The notes: generated by a model from the letters alone, not told the origin. DNA of 64,000 nucleotides from Rathayibacter sp. SW19 (GCF_030866825.1 NZ_CP133020.1:2976001-3040000); one strand, 5' to 3'. Positions 1 to 8,635 are shown, counted from the stretch's first letter. Numbers and translations are program-made.

Positions 1-342
1 AAGGAACCGGACGGATCGTTCACCCAGGTCGAGACGACGTTCCATGACCTGGTTACGTATCGGAAGACAGCCGAACGTGCCTACGGGCGTTTCGCCAAAG
101 GTGACCACTTCATCGCCGAGGGCTACTCTCACGAGTACGACCACCCTGTAGTAGACGGCCAAGACGTGCGCGCTGAGGAATTCGTCGCCAAGAAGCTCGG
201 CCACGATATCGCGCGGTCCACCTACACTGTGGACCGCAGTCGCCGGCAGTCGGCAACCGCGGAACCATCCCGCGCACCGGTCGTCGATCCCACCCAACGA
301 CCGATTCCTGCGGCGAAATCAGCGCCGAGCATCACCCGCTGA
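1..342 (+). CDS. SSB-like protein, 3' part
   Basis: The last 113 residues of a protein resembling single-stranded-DNA-binding proteins (OB fold); the start lies before the window. The motifs TERAYGRFAKGDHFIAEG-like and EEFVAKKLGHD correspond one for one to SAERAYSQFQKGDAFIADG and DQFVARRIGHD in the gene at 26087, so the two are paralogues. The last 35 residues are a low-complexity tail rich in Pro, Ala and Ser. Plasmid and ICE SSB-like proteins are thought to coat transferred single strands. Finding one copy at each side of this region fits a conjugative element. The family assignment is from motif resemblance only. Confidence 0.7.
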   Translation, partial: KEPDGSFTQVETTFHDLVTYRKTAERAYGRFAKGDHFIAEGYSHEYDHPVVDGQDVRAEEFVAKKLGHDIARSTYTVDRSRRQSATAEPSRAPVVDPTQRPIPAAKSAPSITR

Positions 343-354
343 GGCGGTTGGACC

Positions 355-966
355 ATGCGGCACGAGAACCTACCGGGTGACGAGCCCGATGACGCTGAAG
401 CGGACCAAATGCCGACTACTGAGGAGCCCGAGCCTGGCGCGCCGGACGACACCGATGATCACGACGATGAGTCCCCGCCCGAACCACCGCACCCGATCAA
501 CTGGAATCTGCTCACCGCCGAGGACGCCGAGGGCGAGTGGCTGGAACTGAATGCTTGGGTCAACTGGCTGCGCCACACTTACGGGCTGGGCATCAACGTG
601 ATCCCACCGTTCTGGCACCGCCACCCCGAGCTCGTCTGGGAGCTTTCAGCCTTACACCTGCACTGGCTGTGCACCTACGATCCAGGGCAGAACGGCTCCG
701 CTCCGTCGAGCTGGCACCGCGACTTCGCCGAAACCCGCCAACGACTGCGCGACTGGGTCACCGCATCCGGCACCCGCCTCGACCGGGACCGCCCCACCAG
801 ACAGACCGCCTGGCCTGGCGAGGTCCCGGTCGTGACCGTCGAGGATCTCGTCATCACCAATCGTGACAAGGACTTCGTCCAATTCGCTACTAACGACGTG
901 GCACGACGACGCGAAGCCGACGACGCCTTCTTCGCGAGGCTCGACGACCCCGACGATTACGAATGA
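355..966 (+). CDS. Conserved ICE protein, DUF4913-like
   Basis: 203 residues, starting 12 bp after the SSB-like gene and probably co-transcribed with it. The first 45 residues are strongly acidic and probably disordered. The core (about 50-140) has a Trp/His-rich pattern: a Trp and HRHPELV, then LHLHWL, then SSWHRDF followed by RQRLRDW. This pattern recalls the DUF4913 family, found on actinobacterial plasmids and ICEs and of unknown function. The tail is acidic again (DDPDDYE). No enzyme motif or membrane segment is seen. The assignment is by pattern memory and moderate at best. Confidence 0.6.
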   Translation: MRHENLPGDEPDDAEADQMPTTEEPEPGAPDDTDDHDDESPPEPPHPINWNLLTAEDAEGEWLELNAWVNWLRHTYGLGINVIPPFWHRHPELVWELSALHLHWLCTYDPGQNGSAPSSWHRDFAETRQRLRDWVTASGTRLDRDRPTRQTAWPGEVPVVTVEDLVITNRDKDFVQFATNDVARRREADDAFFARLDDPDDYE

Positions 967-1163
967 GCGTGCACAGCAGTCCAAACCGCTGCGGCGCAAC
1001 CGCGAAGCGGTCCACCGCGTCCGCGCCTGAAGAGCCCAGAAACGCCTTGGCCGAGTCAGCCACGCGAACACCTTAGACGAGTTGCAAGCGTTCTTCAGTC
1101 AGATGCGCAGTCCGCCGAGTTCGCCCGCGACACGTCTGCCACCGGCACCGAGTACGCCGATAC
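963..1163 (+). pseudogene. Possible decayed small gene
   Basis: An ATG at 963 overlaps the stop of the preceding gene (ATGA), but its frame closes after 37 codons at 1076. Protein-like stretches then continue across frames: VHRVRA in one, EEPRNALAESAT in the second, LDELQAFFSQMR in the first again, and EFARDTSATGTEYADTYG in the third. This looks like a short gene broken by small indels, but chance high-GC open frames could give the same picture. Confidence 0.3.
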
Positions 1164-1751
1164 CTACGGGGTCGTGGTGAGGGTCAGGCCGAGAATAATG
1201 GATGCGGCCGCAATCAGCGCAGGACCGTGTGCGTAGGCCTGCTTCCCACGACCGGAAGCAGTCAGCAGTAACTGTTGGGCGCCGCCGATGAACATGGCGA
1301 TAGCGACGATGAACACGGATGCATACCCGGAACTGATCGCGACCGTAACCGTTAGCGCGGCTGCGAACTTGGCATCGCCGAATCCGAACCATCCCGCCAA
1401 CCCCATCGCCGTGTAGACGGAGAAGACGACCGCAGCGGAAGCCAGCGGGATGATCAGGCGGGAAGGGTTGCCTGATACAAACGCGATCGCGGCCGCCTGG
1501 ACGCATCCGGCCGCCGCGACCGGGGCGACATACCGGTTCGGAAGTTTATTTGTCTGCACATCGACGACAGCAACAAGAGTGCCTGCGCCGATCAGTAGCC
1601 CGGCGAGTATCCAGGCGTACACATGCGTGGTGAGGATGGGCCACACTGCTACGGCGAGCCCGCAACTGATCAGCGCCGCCAGGCCGGATGTGGCCGTGGT
1701 GGACAGGTGTCGTTTCCGCCGTGATTCCGAGACAACGTGGGCGCCACTCAT
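1164..1751 (-). CDS. Prepilin peptidase, A24 (TadV/CpaA) type
   Basis: 195 residues, nearly all hydrophobic helices. It has the two Asp sites expected of the aspartic prepilin peptidase family: VVDVQTNKLPN around D64 and GFGDAK around D126, the latter matching the family's GxGD motif. The short form without an N-methylation domain is typical of Tad loci. It should process Flp-type prepilins and TadE-like pseudopilins at the inner face of the membrane. It is the last gene of the leftward Tad operon. Its ATG overlaps the stop of the LysM-BTAD gene (ATGA), so the two are translationally coupled. No prepilin peptidase is visible near the chromosomal Tad locus at 54-59 kb, so this enzyme could serve both, which is inference. 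Confidence 0.85.
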   Translation of the reverse strand: MSGAHVVSESRRKRHLSTTATSGLAALISCGLAVAVWPILTTHVYAWILAGLLIGAGTLVAVVDVQTNKLPNRYVAPVAAAGCVQAAAIAFVSGNPSRLIIPLASAAVVFSVYTAMGLAGWFGFGDAKFAAALTVTVAISSGYASVFIVAIAMFIGGAQQLLLTASGRGKQAYAHGPALIAAASIILGLTLTTTP

Positions 1752-4621
1752 AGCGTTTTGGCCTTCTCCGTGGCGAAACTATCGACCAGCTGCTGGGTGT
1801 CTTCGTCGAGTTCGTAGTCGGGATCGTGACCACCGACACGGGCGTAGAGGTCTTCTAGGATGCGCCCGAATCCTTCACTGTCGCCTGACTGGATGGCAAT
1901 GCTCATTTCGATTCGCCACCCCGCCTCGTTCAACGGGTCAACGTTCTGGGCGACGCGCGCTGCGAAGTGTGCCGTGACCTGATCGCCGGCGGCGAGGGCT
2001 CTGCCAGCGAGTTCGTCAGCAGTGTCGAGGATGGCCTCGAGCATGTCTTCTTCGGGGAAGGAAACCCATTGCCACCAGCGGCGGGTATTGCAGTTGGCGA
2101 ATGGTTGTCCACGCACCAGTTTCAACGCGGCGAGAAGATCCTCCGTTTCGGCAGCCGTTGGGTCGTTGCCTATATGTGCCCGGAAGTCGTCCCAATCTGA
2201 GCGGATCGCCCGGTGAAGGCGGTAGCCGTGGTGTTGCGTGTTCTCCGGGAGAAGCGGCTGCCCTTCCGGCGTGTGGCCCAGCGCAACGCGCACCTTCCTC
2301 GCCAACTGTCGTTGGTTGTTGCCGGCCTCAACGGCATCGGGCCAGAACGCACGCTGTAACTGCCGCCCCTCCACGGCACCGTTCAGATTCAGGTAGGCGA
2401 TCAGCTCGATCCCGCGGCCCGGCATCGCCGTCTCGTCTTCCAGATACAGCATGTCGACCGGGCCGAGCAACCTCAGATACGGGGCGGACCAATCCGGCCA
2501 GAGAGATTCCTCATCCGCCCGCGTGATCTCTCCGCCCTCACCCACCCGGTCGTCCGCCGGCTGGGTACGGTCCCGTTTGTCCACCGGCACAGAATCCACC
2601 CGCTCCGCCGCGTAACGGGAGGCCGCCGAACCGATCTGATCTGCAGGTCGCGAGACTCGCGTGGTGGTGTCGACAAGCTGCTGCAGCAGTCCGAGTTCAC
2701 GGGCCTGCAACAGTTGCGGTGTGAAGGGAAGATCCGGAGCGAGCCCACCTGGAAGCAGCAGTTCGGCCAGCCCATCCGGATTCATTCGCACCGTTGCCCG
2801 ATCACCCTCGGCGCCTTCTTGGGTGACCACCACAAGCCCGAGGTTCGGGTTACTGTCGACCAAATTCTGCAGGGCGCTTCCCGTGTCTTCTCCGACGGGC
2901 CCTGCGATCAGGACAACGTGGGGCGCCCACGATTCGGTGCCGGCCGGCACCGACCTGGCCTGCAGCACGCTGCGCATTTCGAAGCCTGCCAACGCGTATC
3001 GACGATCGTCGAGATCGTGTTGAAGGTTTCGCAACAGCGCGGCGACATCGTCGCTCTGGTGCACCCGGGATGCGTTGAGGCTGTGTCCGAGTTCGACGGC
3101 CATCCCGACGATGGTGACCTGGATTTGGTCGGCCCAAGGGCTGCTGGCAAGTTCAGCCGCCACAGCATTCAAGAATCCGCGACTGAGCGCTTCGTCGCCA
3201 ATAACATTCACCGATCCGACGTGCTCCAGATTCAACAGGAGAACGCCGCCGTTGCGGTCGACGCCAATGGTCGTCAGTGCCGGGTACGGCGAGATCGCCT
3301 CTTGGATTGGGGCGGACGCATCTCGGGATCGGATTGTCCAGATCGTCTGGTCCTCATGCGACAGAACGAAGGGCGAGGGAAGACTAGTTGGTCCTCCGAA
3401 GTACAGTGCAATCCCATCCTCGTACAGCCGCACCGCAAACAAGTCCGGGAGAACTCCTCCACTGGTTTCCACCCACGTCTGCAGTACACGTAGGGCGTTA
3501 TCGACGTGTTCGAGTTGCAGCGGGTCCTCGAGCGCGCGCAGGTGCACTTCAAGATCGTGCGGCTCCGGGTCGGGCATGGCGATGCGCTCACCCGCGTGGC
3601 GGTGGCGTCGCTGCTGCAACCGCCGCCGGCGGAGCACCACCAGGACCCCGGCAGCGAGCAACCCGGCGATACCTCCACCGGTCATCAGCGCGGCCGGCTG
3701 GTCCGCGCTCGGATCATTCGAATTCTCGCCTACATGGTCGTACGGTGTGGTCGGCGGCACGAGTGTCTGTCCCGGGGCCGGCAACCGCACGGCCGCGGAC
3801 GGGGTCGGCTCGGTCGCGCCTTCGTGCCCGCCTGCCGCAGGAGTGCCGCCGGTCGGCACGCGAGTTGAGCCAGACAAGGAGCCTGCTTGAGCAGCCGGAC
3901 CCGGTGTAGGCGTCGTGGGAACCGCGACGCCAGGCACGGTTAGCAACCAGCCGGGGCGAATGAGGTTCGGATCAGTCAACTGTGAACCGTCTGGTTGCAC
4001 GGCCGAAGTTGACGCGCGGTAAATGTCGACATAGCGGGTTCCGTCACCGTAGAACTGGACGGCCAGATCCCAGAGGGTGTCCCCTGGCATGACGGTATGC
4101 GTCACCGTGATCGTCGCCGCCGTCGACGAGAACACATCCGGTGTTAGTGCGGTTGCGGTTGTTTCCATATGCGTCTGACCCGAGGCAGCTCCAGCGCGTA
4201 CCAACGGCGGGGCGCCGACCGCGCCTGTTGACAGGGCAGCGGCCGACGCAGACGGCGCAGGTCCAGCCAGCGTGCCGGCACCAGCAAAGAGGAGCAGCAC
4301 CGCGGCGATTAACGTGAGAGCGAGGTGTTGCTGGAAACGGAAGGCGCGAAAGCGCTTACCGGTTACATGGCCGGTGATCGAGGCGACGACCTCGATCAGC
4401 ATCGGGATGGTGAAGAAGGCCCACGCAATCCAGCCGATCGTCGGCAAAACCTTGGTGACCAGGATCACGTTGCCGTAGTCCGGAGTGAACGTGAGGATGC
4501 TGCCCAGTTGCCCGGTGCTGGGCAGAGGGTTTCCGGCGACGACGACGAGCAGGGCGGGGACGCCCACAAGAATCGCCGCGAACACCAGCAGGGATCCGAC
4601 CCCGGCAACGTATCTGCGCAT
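1748..4621 (-). CDS. Membrane LysM protein with C-terminal winged-helix/BTAD regulator domain
   Basis: 957 residues. Order of parts: N-terminal hydrophobic segments (about 8-32, 52-82 and 98-120); an Ala/Pro linker; a LysM peptidoglycan-binding domain (about 173-230, with HTVMPGDTLWDLA and YVDIYRAS); a Pro/Thr linker; a membrane helix (312-330) followed by an Arg-rich stretch; a long unrecognised middle domain; a winged-helix-like segment (about 715-803, with RKVRVALG); and a BTAD-like helical domain (about 805-950). BTAD domains are known from SARP-type transcription activators. The layout places a wall-binding domain on one face of the membrane and a DNA-binding-type domain on the other. 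It sits inside the Tad operon, 13 bp after a secreted-protein gene. A role in sensing the wall or assembled pilus is inference. Confidence 0.75.
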   Translation of the reverse strand: MRRYVAGVGSLLVFAAILVGVPALLVVVAGNPLPSTGQLGSILTFTPDYGNVILVTKVLPTIGWIAWAFFTIPMLIEVVASITGHVTGKRFRAFRFQQHLALTLIAAVLLLFAGAGTLAGPAPSASAAALSTGAVGAPPLVRAGAASGQTHMETTATALTPDVFSSTAATITVTHTVMPGDTLWDLAVQFYGDGTRYVDIYRASTSAVQPDGSQLTDPNLIRPGWLLTVPGVAVPTTPTPGPAAQAGSLSGSTRVPTGGTPAAGGHEGATEPTPSAAVRLPAPGQTLVPPTTPYDHVGENSNDPSADQPAALMTGGGIAGLLAAGVLVVLRRRRLQQRRHRHAGERIAMPDPEPHDLEVHLRALEDPLQLEHVDNALRVLQTWVETSGGVLPDLFAVRLYEDGIALYFGGPTSLPSPFVLSHEDQTIWTIRSRDASAPIQEAISPYPALTTIGVDRNGGVLLLNLEHVGSVNVIGDEALSRGFLNAVAAELASSPWADQIQVTIVGMAVELGHSLNASRVHQSDDVAALLRNLQHDLDDRRYALAGFEMRSVLQARSVPAGTESWAPHVVLIAGPVGEDTGSALQNLVDSNPNLGLVVVTQEGAEGDRATVRMNPDGLAELLLPGGLAPDLPFTPQLLQARELGLLQQLVDTTTRVSRPADQIGSAASRYAAERVDSVPVDKRDRTQPADDRVGEGGEITRADEESLWPDWSAPYLRLLGPVDMLYLEDETAMPGRGIELIAYLNLNGAVEGRQLQRAFWPDAVEAGNNQRQLARKVRVALGHTPEGQPLLPENTQHHGYRLHRAIRSDWDDFRAHIGNDPTAAETEDLLAALKLVRGQPFANCNTRRWWQWVSFPEEDMLEAILDTADELAGRALAAGDQVTAHFAARVAQNVDPLNEAGWRIEMSIAIQSGDSEGFGRILEDLYARVGGHDPDYELDEDTQQLVDSFATEKAKTL

Positions 4622-4634
4622 CAGTTGAACCCTT

Positions 4635-5639
4635 CTATCCGAGGCTGTCGGCCAGGTCCGTGTTCACCGATTGCAGCTCACCGACGCGCACCAGCGTCGT
4701 ACTGGAGGTGTCACGAACGGCGATCATGCCGTCGGTGCCGCCGCCGGTCCAATGAACACTCCAGTGGCTTGTCGCCGTTGCCGTGAATTGACCGCCACCG
4801 GATGTGTTCTGGTACCGGTAGCCGCAGGTCGGGGAATCCACGGCGAGCTGGTCGCGCATCGCGTCCAGGTTGAAAACGGTGCCGACACCGCACGTGACGG
4901 CCTGGCCGTCACCACTGGACCACGTCACCGACGCAACCTGGGCCGTGGCCGTGACGGTAACGCCGCCGAGGGTGGCGGTCTGTGTGTAAGGGCCGAAGCT
5001 CAGCGGTTGTGGATTGTCGACCCAAAGCCACACCGGAATGCCGACCCAGGTTCGCCGGTAAGGAACGGTGCCGACCGGGTCATCGGAGTGCACCTTTTGT
5101 GCCGGGGCCATGCCAATGTCGATGCCGCGCAACTGGAACGTGCGCACCAACAGTGCCGCGGCCTGCGCCGGCGTGTATCGGATGACACCGGCCGGTGGTG
5201 TATCCGACCAGAATGACGCGTTGTAGCAGTCCCGCTGGGGCGGCGGACAGTACCCGGTGCACTGATACCATGCGCCGACGGCGGCGTCACGCCCGGGAGG
5301 AGGCGCCCCTTGAGTGGCCGCGAGCGAGACGTATCCATGACAGTCGCCGTTATCGCTCCACGATCCAGCAGCGTCTGCACACGGCACAGCGGCACCCAGA
5401 TAGGAACACGTCTGCGGGCCAGGAGCGAAACCGTCGGGGGGACCCTCAGCACCGACAGGATTTGCGGCTGGCGGGATTGCGCCGCCTGCCGAATTGATCG
5501 ACACGTCACACGTAGGACTGAACGGGTCCGCGTCGCATCCACCCCCGCCTGGTCCGGCTGCCATTGGCCCGGCGAACGTGACTCCACTCATGAAGAGGCT
5601 CAAAGTGAGGAGCCACGTCGAAGCTGGATGAATCAGCAT
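4635..5639 (-). CDS. Secreted protein of unknown function in the Tad operon
   Basis: 334 residues with an N-terminal signal peptide (hydrophobic segment about 8-24, then AGP). The mature part is rich in Gly, Pro and Thr and has many Cys (for example CDADPFSPTCDV and QCTGYCPPPQRDCY), as expected of a disulphide-stabilised exported protein. There is no membrane anchor after the signal peptide. Its start overlaps the stop of the upstream lipoprotein gene, so it belongs to the same operon. It may be a pilus-associated or minor surface component, which is inferred from position only. I do not recognise a family. Confidence 0.7.
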   Translation of the reverse strand: MLIHPASTWLLTLSLFMSGVTFAGPMAAGPGGGGCDADPFSPTCDVSINSAGGAIPPAANPVGAEGPPDGFAPGPQTCSYLGAAVPCADAAGSWSDNGDCHGYVSLAATQGAPPPGRDAAVGAWYQCTGYCPPPQRDCYNASFWSDTPPAGVIRYTPAQAAALLVRTFQLRGIDIGMAPAQKVHSDDPVGTVPYRRTWVGIPVWLWVDNPQPLSFGPYTQTATLGGVTVTATAQVASVTWSSGDGQAVTCGVGTVFNLDAMRDQLAVDSPTCGYRYQNTSGGGQFTATATSHWSVHWTGGGTDGMIAVRDTSSTTLVRVGELQSVNTDLADSLG

Positions 5640-6250
5640 GAGGGCGCTCCCTGCTGACCTGCGATGCTCTGGAGGGCATCAACTTTCCACGTCTGATCCT
5701 CGGGCATGTAGCGCACAGTGAACTGGACTGGGTAAATCCGCAGCTTGGAGACAGGAGCGCGAGATCCGTCTGCATACTTTGGAACTTGGTCCGAGACATC
5801 GAAGCATCCGCGGACGTACACGATTCCATTTGGAATCGCCGATCCACTTTGTGGGGTAACGACACCAAACGTCGAGACGGAAGCATTTGGGGTCCATTTT
5901 GGCCTACCGGCCGTCGTGATCTGCTTTTCGGCAAGACCGGCCGCAACTTGATCCACATTCTCGAGCGCAGACCCGGTCGCATATGGGTCAATGCGTTCAG
6001 GATTGGCACCCGCGCTGGCCTGAATCTGGTACTGCACCTCCACGAAACTTGTGATCGTTTGGGTAGCTGCGCTCCATGCTTCGTCGGCGGTCTTCGGTGC
6101 GCCGATCGATGATGCAGTCGGAGTTGAGGACGCCGTCCGCGACGCGGTTGTCGGGACGATTGTGGTTTGGCCACTGCAGCCGCCCAGAAGGAGTGTCCCA
6201 GCCAATGCCGCAACCGTGATCCTGGTAAGCCTTCCAGACACGGTCATCAT
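5633..6250 (-). CDS. Lipoprotein of the Tad operon
   Basis: 205 residues. The N-terminus is a lipoprotein signal: basic start, hydrophobic stretch, then the lipobox LLGGC with C25 as the lipidated residue. A good ribosome site (GGAAGG) lies 6 nt before the ATG. The mature part has a Ser/Thr-rich linker and then a compact domain, which looks like a small alpha/beta fold of the kind found in Gram-positive conjugation and surface lipoproteins. It overlaps the downstream secreted-protein gene. A role anchoring or guiding pilus assembly on the outer membrane face is plausible but not shown. Confidence 0.7.
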   Translation of the reverse strand: MMTVSGRLTRITVAALAGTLLLGGCSGQTTIVPTTASRTASSTPTASSIGAPKTADEAWSAATQTITSFVEVQYQIQASAGANPERIDPYATGSALENVDQVAAGLAEKQITTAGRPKWTPNASVSTFGVVTPQSGSAIPNGIVYVRGCFDVSDQVPKYADGSRAPVSKLRIYPVQFTVRYMPEDQTWKVDALQSIAGQQGAPSC

Positions 6251-6268
6251 GTGTTTCCTTCCCTAGCT

Positions 6269-6646
6269 TTAGTTGTGGTCGACGAGTTTGGCGGAGGCTG
6301 TCGCCTGGACCGGTATCGGGCCGAAGCCGAAGCTGCTGAGCACCTTCGGCGTATAGGTGAGGTGGACGGTGACGATGACTTGGTCGGCTTCGATTCGGGT
6401 TTCGCCGGTTGCTCCTGCTGCGGCGATGTAGTTGTTGGCGGCGTTGATCGCGGCGGGTTGGCTGAGGGTGAAGGCGTCGCCGTTGATGGCGTTGCCGGCG
6501 GCGGCGTTCGTGCCGGCGCGGGCTGCGCCTTCGGCGATTGTGAGGGACTGTTGCACGGTTTGTGTTTTGCCGTCGCCGTCGACAACGATGCCAGCGATCA
6601 GAATCATCGCGACTGCGAGGATGAGGACGAGGGGCGTGTATTTCAT
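6269..6646 (-). CDS. TadE/TadG-like pseudopilin
   Basis: 125 residues starting MKYTPLVLILAVAMILIAG, so almost the whole N-terminus is a membrane helix. The rest is a small exported domain with Ala-rich helices followed by beta-like stretches (RIEADQVIVTVHLTY). This is the layout of TadE/TadG-type pseudopilins. The frame remains open upstream to about 6991, but that part overlaps the next gene, and this ATG directly precedes the hydrophobic segment. Third of three consecutive small pseudopilin-like genes. No Glu at the +5 position of a prepilin cleavage site can be seen. Confidence 0.65.
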   Translation of the reverse strand: MKYTPLVLILAVAMILIAGIVVDGDGKTQTVQQSLTIAEGAARAGTNAAAGNAINGDAFTLSQPAAINAANNYIAAAGATGETRIEADQVIVTVHLTYTPKVLSSFGFGPIPVQATASAKLVDHN

Positions 6647-6650
6647 GGGT

Positions 6651-7094
6651 TCACCGCTGCCGGTAGGGGTCGACAGGGCTGCTGGCGGTCTCGGTGATGG
6701 TGGTGGTGCCCGGGATGAGGGGGAACGCGAGATCGGCGTTGCTGATCGTGCAAATGATGGTGACGCTGACGGTGCCGGTCTGGCCGAGCGCGGTGGTGAG
6801 CCCGTTTCCACCAATCGTGACGTCGAGGCCGACACAGTGGACGTTTCCCTGGAGGGCGATCGCCGCTGCAGCTTGGGCATGCGGCACGGCCTCGGCTGCC
6901 GTGCGGGACAAGGATGCGTCCCGGGCGGCCGCCGCGGCGGCGCTTTGCACGCTGCTGTCTGCCAGACCGTAGCGGCCCATGAACAGCACAACGGCCAGGA
7001 GCGGGGCGATGATCCCGACGAGAAGGATCGTCAGGCCGGGGAGATCTTCGATCTCTCCTCGGTCGTCACGCAGCAGTCGCCCGGCAACGGTCAT
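6651..7094 (-). CDS. TadE-like pseudopilin
   Basis: 147 residues from the ATG at 7094, which overlaps the stop of the upstream gene as ATGA; an in-frame ATG at 7109 is the alternative. It has a short charged N-terminus (RDDRGEIED), one membrane helix (LTILLVGIIAPLLAVVLF) and an exported Ala-rich helix then a Thr/Ile-rich region. This is the usual TadE layout. It would be an envelope component of the Tad pilus machine. The two Cys (CVG and ICT) may form a disulphide. Confidence 0.65.
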   Translation of the reverse strand: MTVAGRLLRDDRGEIEDLPGLTILLVGIIAPLLAVVLFMGRYGLADSSVQSAAAAAARDASLSRTAAEAVPHAQAAAAIALQGNVHCVGLDVTIGGNGLTTALGQTGTVSVTIICTISNADLAFPLIPGTTTITETASSPVDPYRQR

Positions 7095-7495
7095 GGTGCT
7101 GGTATCCATCGTTCGACCGGGCCGGTGATGCTCCGCTGGACTGGCGGCAGGGACAGCCCGGGGATGAGGGAGACTGCATCCCCGGTGACGGTGACAGTGA
7201 CGGTGGTGGCGGTGCGCTGCACCTGCACGGTGGGGTTGTCCAGGAACCCGCCGGTCAGGGTGAGCACGCTGCCGGCGGCAGCGGTTCCGGCGTCGGTCGT
7301 GGATTGGTAGGCGCGGGCGTCGCGGTAGGCGTCCATGGCGGCGTTCTGTGCAATGTTGCCGCCGAGGAACCACAGTGCGCATTGCAGGGCGATGACCACC
7401 AGCAGCACGGTTCCGGGAATGACGATCGCGCTGGTTGCGACCCCGTCCTCCCGGCCGAGCTGTCGGAGTGTGCCTCGCAGGTGAATTGTCATCAT
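7091..7495 (-). CDS. TadE-like pseudopilin
   Basis: 134 residues: a basic N-terminus with REDGVATSAIVIPG at the start of a single membrane helix, then an exported helical part (AQNAAMDAYRDARAYQST) and a Val/Thr-rich beta region (TATTVTVTVTGDAV). Matches TadE family layout. The prepilin-like Gly is present (EDG/VATSA), but the Glu usually found five residues after it is missing. It starts 18 bp after the Flp-like pilin gene and overlaps the next gene by 4 bp. Confidence 0.7.
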   Translation of the reverse strand: MMTIHLRGTLRQLGREDGVATSAIVIPGTVLLVVIALQCALWFLGGNIAQNAAMDAYRDARAYQSTTDAGTAAAGSVLTLTGGFLDNPTVQVQRTATTVTVTVTGDAVSLIPGLSLPPVQRSITGPVERWIPAP

Positions 7496-7513
7496 CCTGG
7501 TGCCCGGCTGTTC

Positions 7514-7729
7514 TTACCCGGGCAGCTTGCCGATGTAGCCGGTTGCCCAGGCCGTGATCAGGCCCAGGATGGCGATGGCCAGGACGGCACCGCCGACCGC
7601 GATGATCACGGTCCAGGTCGACTGCTCCAGACCGGATTCGGGGTCTGCACGGAGTTTTTCGACCCGCTCGCGAAGCGTGGCATTGATGCGCGTATACCGG
7701 CCCAACAGTCCGGCAATGATTTTAGTCAT
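7514..7729 (-). CDS. Flp-like major pilin
   Basis: 71 residues: a charged N-terminal helix (LRERVEKLRADPESG) then one long hydrophobic helix (TWTVIIAVGGAVLAIAILGLI) and a short tail. Size and layout match Flp/Fap pilins, the major subunit of Tad pili. It lies between tadC and the pseudopilin genes, as in other actinobacterial Tad loci. A strong ribosome site (AAGGAAGGAC) stands before the ATG, consistent with high expression of a major subunit. The cleavage region (SG/LEQST) does not have the usual Glu at +5, so the exact processing site is uncertain. Confidence 0.75.
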   Translation of the reverse strand: MTKIIAGLLGRYTRINATLRERVEKLRADPESGLEQSTWTVIIAVGGAVLAIAILGLITAWATGYIGKLPG

Positions 7730-7747
7730 GTCGTTTGTCCTTCCTTC

Positions 7748-8635
7748 TCACATGGCGGTCAGTTGCAACAGTGTGGGGGTGATGACGATGGCCAGGATCG
7801 GGGCCAGGGTGAGCATCACGGGGACATCCATCCGGGAGGTAACTCGTTCGGCCGCGGCGGTATCGTCGGCGGCGAGTTGGGCGCGGAGTTTGTCGCAGGC
7901 CGCGCGCAACTGGTCGCGGAGGCCGATCCGGGCGTCGGCCAGCCGCATCGTCCGAGACATTTCGGTCAGCGCGGGCACCCCGATGGTAACGCCCAGGCGA
8001 TCCAGTGCGTCCCATTTCGAGGTACGGGTCAGGTCGGCGAGCTGGTACTCACGGCGGATCCGGACAAACGCCCACGAATCGGACACGGTCGCAGCACTGG
8101 CCAGGGCGCTGTCCGCGGTGGTGTTCCCCAGCAGCGCCACCGCCACCAGTTCGAGGTAGACGGTGACGAAGCGGGTGAACTCGCGCTGTGCTTGTTTGGC
8201 TCGAGTGCGCACGGTACTGTCGGGGATCATCCACATGACAGCGGCCAGCACCGGGCTGACAACCAGCGGAAGCGGGAAAAAGAAGCCGAGGGTCAGCTGA
8301 AAGAGGATGGGAATCAGAAGTGGGGCCGCGAAGCCTAGCGCCGCGTATTGGAGTTTCTGCGCGTAAAACCTGCTGACCGGGATTTCCAGGAGATCAAGTT
8401 GTTTCATGGGGGCGATGAAGCCGGGCAGGTTGGGTGCATGCTCGTGCATCCACGCGCCGATCCGATCCGAGAGCGCACGGGTCGTGGCGCCGGTTTCGGG
8501 TGCCGGGTTGAGGTCGCCGAGCCGGTCGAGTGCATCACCGGCACGCAGGACGCGCGGGGCCGTGGCGAGCAAGAACAGGCCGAGCCCGGCTCCGACCAGA
8601 GCGCCGGGCAGGAAGGCGATCAGAATCGGGTTCAC
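7748..8635 (-). CDS. tadC: TadC-like inner-membrane platform protein
   Basis: 295 residues of the type II secretion F / TadC family. An N-terminal membrane segment is followed by a cytoplasmic helical part, two strong membrane helices (about 95-140), a long helical domain (TKQAQREFTRFVTVYLELVAVALLG) and a C-terminal membrane helix (VMLTLAPILAIVITPTLLQLTAM). With TadB it forms the membrane base on which the ATPase works. The GTG start overlaps the tadB stop as GTGA. Only remote sequence likeness to the chromosomal copy at 55777 is seen. Confidence 0.85.
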   Translation of the reverse strand: MNPILIAFLPGALVGAGLGLFLLATAPRVLRAGDALDRLGDLNPAPETGATTRALSDRIGAWMHEHAPNLPGFIAPMKQLDLLEIPVSRFYAQKLQYAALGFAAPLLIPILFQLTLGFFFPLPLVVSPVLAAVMWMIPDSTVRTRAKQAQREFTRFVTVYLELVAVALLGNTTADSALASAATVSDSWAFVRIRREYQLADLTRTSKWDALDRLGVTIGVPALTEMSRTMRLADARIGLRDQLRAACDKLRAQLAADDTAAAERVTSRMDVPVMLTLAPILAIVITPTLLQLTAM

